Source of the DNA: Cloeon dipterum
Lineage: Eukaryota; Arthropoda; Insecta; Ephemeroptera; Baetidae
Length of the DNA: 64,000 nucleotides
Assembly (NCBI RefSeq): GCF_949628265.1
Contig: NC_088789.1
Coordinates: 31,551,883-31,615,882, forward strand
Direction: 5' to 3'
In this document: in pieces, positions 23,301 through 33,700 of the stretch
How the letters are laid out: the number at the start of each line of letters is the position of its first letter
Numbering within the stretch: position 1 is the stretch's first letter
The notes under the pieces: generated by a model
Seen by the model: only the letters and a program-made list of their open reading frames with translations
The model's database searches: none
What the model was told of the DNA's origin: nothing
Made by a program: the position numbers and the translations under genes

Positions 23301-26300
23301 TGAAGGAATTTTCATGATAAATATTCCGAGCCAATTTAATTTTACGTTTTACTGTAACTACCAGACGCCATATCTGCGCGTCGCGTGTATCCGGCCCCCG
23401 GTGCACAGAATCAAATTTTTATTTTTTCCATTTTCCACAAAAATTGATCAGTAATTCACCTGAAAAACGATAATTTTTTCACTTTAAATAAAATAATTTA
23501 ATTTTTAGTTGAATTGCAAATAAAAAAATAAAATCAATTTAAACGGTATCTTTTTTCGATTTTCTTTCAATTAAATTTTAAATTCTATGAATTTTTACAT
23601 TAATTTGCAAATTTTTAAATATTGTTCGCAAATGTAATTTGATAGCGAATTTTAAATCATACAATTAATAACTAATTAATCAGCTTAAATTCATATTCAA
23701 TTAAAAAAATCCATTTAACTTCTATTTGAAAGGGAAAAAATGTGGGTCGTGCGGTCGCGGCGCGGGTTAAGTGTATGATGTATGATCTTCTGGGCGCACG
23801 TTTGTTTGCATATCCTGTTTACAAATCGTGATTTGTTCGAGCCCCGGAGTGCATCCTGCCGCTTTGCTTGGGGGCCGTCGCCGCGCTGCCAATCGTCAAT
23901 GTCAATGTCTCTCGGTGCCGAGGACAAAAAGAGTATTTATTAAAATATCAATCCCGTGACACATGCAGCACAGCCGCCGTCAATGGATTTAATCCAGATT
24001 GTGTGCGTGCGTGTGTAGTGAGTGGCCTTCACCTTGTCGCGAAAACCGGCTCGAAAGCCGTAAACTCGCTCCACACCTTCCACGTGTTTGTTTCTCTACA
24101 AAATAAGCCTGACATTTCCTTTTGTTCTTTGATGCTATTTTGTCTGCTATTTGCACGGAGAAGGGGTTAGTTGCTGTCCAAGCGAGGACAAAAGAATAAT
24201 TTTTAAAATGGAATAAAGCAATTTTTTATTAAAAATTTTCTTTTAATTTATTAAAAAAATTATCTACCTTGAAAACCTTGAAGGCTAGCCACCCTGATCT
24301 CAATTTGAAAAGGACAAGTGGTTTATTCCACCCCTTTAGCCCTTCGGCTCCGGAAAATTCCGTTTAATTTTTTCAATTTTCGATTTTTTCTAAATATAAA
24401 TTCTTAAAAATTCGAAAAACTGTCCGATTTTTGAAAACTGAACACAGTCGGACGCTTCCAACCAAGGGGCGTCGACTGGTGCTGGAATCGACGGCCACCG
24501 GCCCACAGGGGGCCCCGCCTGGGACCCATAAACGAAAGTTTGAAATGTCACAAATTGTTCGCGTTTCTTGGGCTTAAAATATTAATAACTCAGCTGCTAT
24601 TGATTGTGGAGAAGAAAACCAAAATTCTTCAGACTCACCGTAAAATTCTGCATATTTTAGGCACCTTTTTGGCCCGCCTCCAAAATCTGCATAATTTTTT
24701 TATTTTTTATTTTTTAATTCGCCTATGGGCCAGATCGAGGTTCTGACTTTCGTATTTAATTTATTTTATTATATTTTACCCGAGCGAGAATAATAAACCT
24801 TCAGAAATCCGTTTAATTTTTGTAAATTTTGATTTTTTCAAAAAATCGTCAGAATTTTTTTTAAATTCGAAAAACGGTCAAATTTTGAAAAATTGCACAT
24901 GAGCGGACATGCCCCACCGAGGGGCATCGACTGGTGCAGGAAAAAACGCCATCCGACCCATAGGGCCCAGGGTTCGCCAATTTTGCAATGCGCAAAAATG
25001 CACCACTGGTTTTTTGCGCAAAAAACCGGCTGGAAAAACCCACCAGTTTTGGTTTTTTCCGCATTTTTCCAAATTTATCCCAAAAATAGTCAATTTTTGC
25101 TCCAAATCAGTCTGAAATTTCATAAAATTACGTTGAGAGTTAAAATTTTATGTCTCTTGAAGGAACCCGTGGCTCTAATACTGATTTTGGGGATTTTGAA
25201 AAATCCTATTTTTGGTCATCCGCACCATGAGAATTTTTTATTTTCCATAAGAATGCATGTGTTTTGGAAAAATGCGCAAAATTGCAGAAAACCCCGCAAA
25301 AAAACAGTTTTTTGCAATGCAGTGGGTTTTTCCGGTAAAACGCGGGTTTTTGCGAACCCTGATAGGGCCCCGTCTGGGCCCCAAAAACAAAAGTTTGAAA
25401 TGTCACAAATTGCGTTTTTTGACTTAAAAAATTTCTAAATCGGCTGCTATTGGTCGTAGAGGGAAAAACTGACAATTTTCGGACTCGCCGTAAAATTTTG
25501 CGTATTTTAGGCATGTTTTTCACCCCAAAATATGCACAGTAATATATTTTTTTTAATTTTCTAATCGGCCGGATCGACGTTTTTCTTGTAAACACGCGGT
25601 TCCGCGTTGCCACGCGTCTATTGCTCTGGTTTTGCGGCGAAGTTCGTCGAATATTTGATATTTTTTCAAGGAAAGATAGGGAAGCGGTTTGGTCGACAGG
25701 CCCCGGTGCACACAGCAGCTAACAATAAACAAAAATAAAAATAAATCACGATGCTTTTTTATTCAAATTTTTTTGCTTAAGGAAAAATAATAAAATCGCC
25801 CTTTTTTAATATTTTATTATCAAGATAATTTTGATAAAAACAAATTTAACACGACTTTAAAATAAAATAGACGGTCTTTACATTTCATAATTTTATTTAA
25901 TTGACCAGTTGCATAAACCGTTAGTTATTGAAGCCGCCAACAGATGGCGCAACCACAGACTTTCTTAAAAATTTTGTTTAAAGCGGTTTTAAGGCATTTC
26001 CGCTGCGATTTCAGACTCAATCTAGCTATTTTGCTTTTTTTTTTTAATTAATTTGCTTTCTTTTTGACGCGCTGAAAACCAAAATCGGTTCAGCCATTCG
26101 CCGTAAAAACGTTGGAAAAGATTTTTTTATTTCAAAAAATAGTTGTTCACGATTCTACGGCGATTGGTTGAACCGATTTAGGTTTTCAGCACTTCAAAAA
26201 ATAGCAAATTAATTGAAGAATGCACAGAAGCTAGATTGAGTCTGAAATCGCAGCGGAAGTGCCTTAAAAGCGAAAGTCGACGGTGGCGCCATCTGTTGGC

Positions 26301-29300
26301 GGTTTCGAACACTTAGGGTTTATGCAACTGGTGAATTAATTCATTATTTTTAATTAAAAATCGGAATAACAAACATTGTTTATTTTTCCATATAAAAACT
26401 GGCGCCGAAATTTCCCATGGATATATTTTGATATTTTTATTAAAAGGCTCATCTTTACATTAAAAATTTAATATCGCAAGAAAAATCACATCTTTTTGCT
26501 GTAGATTTAAATTTATTTATGAAAAACATTGACCAAAATTTACATAGAAAAAGTTTAAATTAATTTTTTTATTAATATCGTGCTAAAAATTCAAGAAAAT
26601 GCTCTTGATTTTTCAAAAACGGTTAGAAATTATAGAGAATTGGTTTTAAAATTTTAAAATCGGAAAATCGTTTAATTTATAACTTTTAAAAATAATTTTC
26701 CTTTAAAAATCAAGCATTTAACTACTCTAAAATTTTTATATCAAACCAACTATAAAAAAAATCAGAGATTTCTTTGGACAAAACGCCTAATTTAAGAGTA
26801 AGAAAACCGTATAGGTCTATTTTAAAATTTGATAATTGAAATGGATGGTCGAATTACGGCATCATCCAATTGAAAACGCATAAACACTTTAATCCCATTG
26901 ATAAAAAAGCAAAAAGTCAAGAGACGCGCGTGATTATAATGATAATAATTCTCAATTTGGTCGAGCAGGCGCCTAATCCTCACTTTCTTTCTCCTCACGG
27001 CCAGTCTCGAGTTAGTTCTTGCCGGCGACGTTTTTTTCGGCTGGCGCTGTGCTCGGCGCCGCGCGGCCTCGAATCTGCGGCTGCGGCGGCGGCGGCGGCG
27101 ATCAGCTCAGCTGGCAATCAGTTGTTGGTTGGCCGGAGGCAGGGAGAGAGAGATAGAAGTTAGAAGGCACTCGCGACCGAATAATCCGCTGCGTCCGCTC
27201 GCTCGCCCCTCGGCTGGCTGTCCACGTGTCCGCGTGGACATGGGCAAGAAGCAGCCGCGCCGCCGGCACGTGCCGTTCGCCTCCTGGACCAAGGGCTTCT
27301 TCGGTGAGCACCGCCAAATTAAATAATATAGCAGCAGCACCTTCAGGGCCCACCGTGACCTTCTTTCCGCCTTTCAATGTATCGATTCTTTAATTCCGAC
27401 GACACCGGGTGAAATTTATTTTTTAATTAATTCCGGTTTGGTAATGATAAAAATGTGATTTTAATTAAACTTCCGTCCCTTTGGCGCTTCGGAAATCCGT
27501 TAGGTTTTTTAAAATTTCGACTTTTTCGAAAATTCGTCAGAAAAAAATTCGTGAAAATTCTAAAAACGGTTTGATTTTGAAAATCCACAATTGGGCGGAC
27601 ACGTCTCACCATGGGGCGTCGATTGGTGCCAAAATCGGCGTCATCCGGCCCACAGGGCCCCGCCTGGGCCCCAAAAATAAAAGTTCGAAATGTCACAAAT
27701 CGCGTTTTTTGGACTTAAAAAATTCATATCTCTTCTCCTATGGGTCGTAGAGAAGAAAACCAAACATTTTCAGACTCTCCATAAAATTCTGCATATTTTA
27801 GACCCCTTAGCCGCCCTCGCCCCAAAAATCTACGCAATTTTAATTTTTTCGGTTTATTTTTTTTTAATTTCCCTATGGACCAGATCAAGGTTCTGACTTT
27901 CATATTTAATTCATTTATTATTTTATCCAAACAATAATAATAAACACCCGTGGCCCTTTAGAAATCCGTTTCGTTTTTAAAAATTTGGACTTTTTCGAAA
28001 AATCATCCAAAATAAAGTCGTGAAAATTCGAAAAACGGTCCGATTTTGAAAAACTTAACACGGGTGGACGCGCCCTACCGAGGAGCATCGACTGGAGCCA
28101 GAGAAAAAGCCGTTTGGCCCACAGGGCCCCACCTGGGCCCCGAAAACAAAATTTTGAAATGTCACAAATCGTGTTTTTTGGACTTAAAAAATTAATAACT
28201 CGGCTTGTATGGGGCGTAGACTAAAATAGTACAATTTTTTAAGCTCGCCATGAAATTCACTATATTTTAGACCCATCTGCCGCCCTTTTTCCATAAATAT
28301 GCGCAATTTTAATTTTTTTTATTAAATTTCCCCATGGGCCAGATTAAGGTTCTGACTTTCAAATTTAATGAATTTTATTGTATTTAACTCAGAAAATAAT
28401 AAAAACTTCCATCCCTTTGGCCCTTCGATAATCCGTTTAATTTTAAAAAAATTTGACTTTTTAAAAAATTGCGCGAAAAGAATTCGTGAAAATTCGAAAA
28501 ACGCTCCAATCTTAAAAAACTGCACACGGTCAGACGCGCCTCACCAAGGGGCGTCGATTGGTACCAATATCGGTGCCATCCGGCCCACAAGGCCCCGCCT
28601 GGGCCCCGAAAACAAAATTTTGAAATGTCACAAATCGCGTTTTTTGGACTTAAAAAATTAATAACTCGGCTTGTATGGGGCGTAGACTAAAATAGTACAA
28701 TTTTTTAAGCTCGCCATGAAATTCTGCGTATTCAATTTAGTTTATTGTATTTATTTGACCTGAAAAAAAATAATTTAAAACGTTATTTTAATTATAAACA
28801 GTTCAAAAGTCAGGATAAAATATTTATTTTGTCCACTAATTAATTAATATTCACGTGTTATATCTGAGCTGACTTGCAAGATGTAGTGATTGCGCAAAAT
28901 CAACAATCTCCTGCTCCTGCGTCACGCACTGTTCAAATACATAGACAAAAAGAAAAGACACTTCTCATATTCTATTCTTTTCATTTTTTTCTCTTTTAAC
29001 GAGTCGAGTGAGCGCCCAAGGCTGCCTTTCCAATTGCGACAAAGACGCTGATTGGGACATCTTTTTTTCTTTCTCTCGTGAATATACCGAAAAGTGATTC
29101 AACAGTTTCAATATAAATTCGGGAATCTGTTATTGGACGAGTGCGACGAGATAAGCGAAGCAGCGCGGGTCCGAGTGTCAAGGCCGGCGAAAAGCGAAAA
29201 GGCGAAAAGGCTCTTGTGTTTAGTTTAGTTTCGTTGGTTCATTACTCTTTTGCACACACACTGCGCCAGACAGCCTGGCCTGTCCCGCTTTTTGCCCGCC

Positions 29301-30673
29301 TTCATTTGTCATGCTGCTCAATTCCGAATTGAGAAACTTTGCGTTGCGCGTCACATGTTTTTCGAGCCGGAGCGGAGAGAGAGAAAGAGGCAGCGGAAGT
29401 TTATTAAGATATAACATTATTTTTTATTATGAAAAGTCCCGGTATTTTTGTACTATTTTTCCTTGAGATGCTTCTCGAATAAATTAATTTCATTTTGTTT
29501 TGTTTTTATTTTTCTCTAGCGGCCAGTTGAAATTTTCAGACGGATTTTGCGCGAAAATAATAAAATTTACCCAATAGGAAATTTAATTAGCTTTCTGAAT
29601 TTTGGCAGTTTTTGACGCTAAAATAAACTTGTGAATTTTAATGAGGTCAAATACACACCCCTTTCGAAAATCTGCAATTTTTGAAAAAATTAAAAATAAC
29701 TTTGAAGACTCAAAAGTACTATTTTTTATCTTCTCGCTATTAAATTTTCATAATTTTTCTCACCCTGGAAGCAATTATTTTCCCTTGCTGAAAAAGGGGG
29801 CGTAACCGATAAAATTCGAAAAAATTGGATTTTTGGGCAATTTTGGTCAGAAGTTTATTAAAAAAATAAAAACTAAGCGCACAAGCCAGAATTTGCACTT
29901 TATTCTCTAATTTTAACATATTTGGACGGTTTTAAATTGCCTCAATTAAATAAAAAGGGGCGTTCCCTGTTTTTTTACTTGAAAAACTCCAAAAATTAAA
30001 GACTAACCTTTGATTTTTCTGGAATATGATCTTAAAATAATCCCCATTCAACCTAATTTTTGATCCTGAACAAGTTTTACATTTACCAAAAAGTCGTAGG
30101 TCAAAGGTCAGGGTCACCTTTCGTGACCTTTTTTCAAAAATTCGATTTTTCTGGCTTTTAAATTTTTTTTTAAAATGATCCTAAGATTGATAAGTTAAAA
30201 ATTTCACGTCAAATTTACTTCCGAGTCTAACCCTGACTGTACCCTGAGGGTCAAAATGCGAAAAAATGTCTGAAAGCAACGACTTTGGTGTCATTTTAAA
30301 CGTAATTACTGACAATTACAGACAAACACAAATTTTATTTCTTTATTGAACACTAAAAATTAAAAAAAAAAAATGAAGAAAGCCGGCACTTGTAAAATGA
30401 TTTTTCTGTTGATTATGCTATCAGAGGAAATTCCCCAAGCTGTTTTTATTACTCCGTTTGAGGTTTGAGAGATAATAATTATTGCAAAACAGAAATTTGA
30501 ACCTTCCCTGTTTTATATTTTTCGAATTTTGTCAATTGTGAGGCCGAGCGCAGTGGCGTAGCGGCAGCTGGCGTTGCTGGAATACATTTATCCAATTTGC
30601 CCGGCAATTACGCCAATTGCCGCCGCGTCGACGAGATGACAACAACGCCGTCCGCCCGGCCTCGTCCTGCCAG

Positions 30674-30715
<42 letters not shown>

Positions 30716-33700
30716 GCTTTTGCGCCGCTTTGATCTGCCCTTTGTCTTTGCCCGCGCACCCCTTCCGCCTTCCACCCCGCTGCTTCATTCCTCGCGTCCA
30801 GACGAGTAGACGACACAGAAAAAATAAAAGAGAAAATTAGTCAGACTTTTGCAAGGGGCTTTTGTCTAAATTGACCAACTTCTGATCTAAAAAAAATATT
30901 TTTTAATTATTTTATTGATAGAATATTAAATTTAACTTTTAAATTGATTTTGGTAACATTGTTTGGAATTTAAAATATGTAAATAATGCAGGAATTAAGC
31001 CGAGATAACCATTTTTAAACATTTCGTTTTATCCGAAAAATCGGCAAAAAAAAAATTCGCAATAATTTCAAAAACGGTCCGATTTTGAAAAACTTTACAC
31101 GGGGGGACGTGCCCCACCGAGGGGCATCAAAGGGTGCCAAAAAAAGCGCCGTTCGGCCCACAGGGCCCCGCCCGGGCCCCGAAAACAAAGGTTTGAAATG
31201 TCACAAATCACGGTTTTTTACCCTTCTGCCGCTCTCGCCCTAAAATTCTGCGTAATTTAAATTTATTTATTTTTTATTTATTTTTCATTTCCCAGTGAGT
31301 TGGATCAAGGCTTTGACTTTTATATTATTTTATTTTGATTTTCTCCTTCTTGTTAGTGTCTTATAAAAACATTGCACGCATTATCCGACAGAGAGGTTTC
31401 TCTTAAAATTATTTATTTGGACCTGGATGGACCTAAAAACCTATATATTAATAAAATTAATTTAAAAATCAGTTTACTTTAATCTTTTATGTATGATAAA
31501 ATATTGAAAAAAGCAGACAGTGAATTAAAATTAAATATTTTTAGAATTTATTTGATCTTAAAAATAAAATTCATTAGTTTTCTTAAATATTTAAACCAAA
31601 TTTCAATTGTTAAAAATGTTCAGGTGACATTTTCTACAAAATATTAAATTTAGTTAACAAAATTAAAAATGAGGCAATTGACCAGTTGCACAAACCCTTA
31701 CTTATTGAAGCCGCCAACAGATGGCGCAACCACAGACTTTCTTAAATTTTTTGTTTTAATCGGTTTTAAGGCATTTCCGCTGCGATTTCAGACTCAATCT
31801 AGCTACTGTGCATTCTTCAATTAATTTGCTATTTTTAGACGTGCTGAAAACCAAAATCGGTTCAGCCATTCGCCGTAGAAACGTTGGAAAAGATTTTTTT
31901 ATTTAAAAAATATTTTTTCACGATTCTACGGTGATTGGCTGAACCGATTTTGGTTTTCAGCACGTCAAAAAATAGCAAATTAATTGAAGAATGCACAGTA
32001 GCTCGATTGAGTCTGAAATCGCAGCGGAAGTGCCTTAAAATCGAAAGTCTACGGTGGCGCCATCTGTTAATTGGCGGCTTCGAACACTTAGGGTTTATGC
32101 AACTGGTCAATTTTTTAAAAAAATCTAAATATTCTCAATTTTCATCTTTGTATTTTAATTCTTTTTAATTATTCCGGCGCGTGCAGGAATTAATCCGAGA
32201 TAAGCATTGTACTTTTTTTTATCTCTGAAACGAGAGCAATCAGTGGTTGATTACGCGGCTCTGGACCCGCGAAAGGGTCCAGTTGGCGCGGAGGCGATCA
32301 AAGTCGCATATTCTTCGATCAGCAGGCATGCGTTTCAAATTCAAACTTCGCGTCTGGTGGTTTTTTTCAGTGCTGCTGCTGCTGCTGGTGATCGAGACGG
32401 GATGGCTGCCCGGCGCCAAGACGGGATTCTTCTGCCAGGACAGCAGCATCGCGCACAAATTCACCGGCGACACCATCTCGCTCAATGTCCTGCTCGGCGT
32501 CGCCTTCGTCGCGCCGGTCATCGCGGTAAAAAAATTTTAATTCCTAATTTTTGACAAATTATTTATTTTTAATTAAATCTTTACATATCATTTAGAATTA
32601 ATTTTCTTAATAATAAAAAATATAAATATATTGATTTAATTTACCAGTTGCATAAACCCTAAGTGTTCGAAGCCGCCAATTAACAGATGGCGCCACCGTA
32701 GACTTTCGCTTTTAAGGCATTTCCGCTGCGATTTCAGACTCAATCTAGCTACTGTGCATTCTTCAATTAATTTGCTATTTTTTGACGTGCTGAAAACCAA
32801 AATCGGTTCAGCCAATCGCCGTAGAATCGTGAAAAACTATTTTTTGAAATAAAAAATCTTTTCCAACGTTTCTACGGCGAATGGCTGAACCGATTTTGGT
32901 TTTCAGCACGTCAAAGAAAAAGCAAATTAATTAAAAAAAGCAAAACAGCTAGATTGAGTCTGAAATCGCAGCGAAAATGCCTTAAAACCGCTTAAAACAA
33001 AATTTTTAAGAAAGTCTGTGGTTGCGCCATCTGTTGGCGGCTTCAAACACTAAGGGTTTATGCAACTGGTCAATTAAAAATAAATCTAAATTAAAAATTG
33101 TCAGGTTTTCTCGATTGAGTCTGGTTGCGGCCTGTGCTCCGGGGCGCCGGACGAGGGGCCGCGGCTGCTGCGCATCTGGCGGCACACGTGGGTGTGGTAC
33201 CGCGAGTACCTGCTCGGCCTCGGCATGGTCATCCTGGCCACCGAGCTGGCCAAAATCATGGTCAGCGAGCCGCGGCCGCACTTTCTGCACACCTGCAAGC
33301 CGGACGCCATGGCTAACGGCCTCGAGCACTGCAAACTCCTCGCCGCCGACACGCAAGGGTGAGTTTCTAACCCTGAAAAAGGTCGATACCCTTCCTTCAT
33401 TAATTTTTGATGCTGAATTGCTTTAAAATTGCTTAAGAGCATTTTTCTCAAATCAGGTCGTTTACCCTGAGATGTACCCTGAGCCAGGGTAAACAATTTA
33501 ATTTGATTTCTCTTGCTCTTTAAATACCTAAAATGATTGCAAAGGAGTTAGGGCAGTTAAAAATCTCTACAGGTATTTACCCTGAAAAATACCCTGAGCA
33601 AAGGTTCATTATTTTCAAGCTTAAAATATTCAAGAGATTATAGTCCAGACAGTTTTAAAATGTTTTATTGATGAAGAAACCTCAATTTAGGACTTTACCC

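Noticed and set aside
24893-25438. Plus-strand ORF of 181 codons
   Set aside because: It runs across a family C monomer and the inserted small hAT element; no protein similarity is recognisable.
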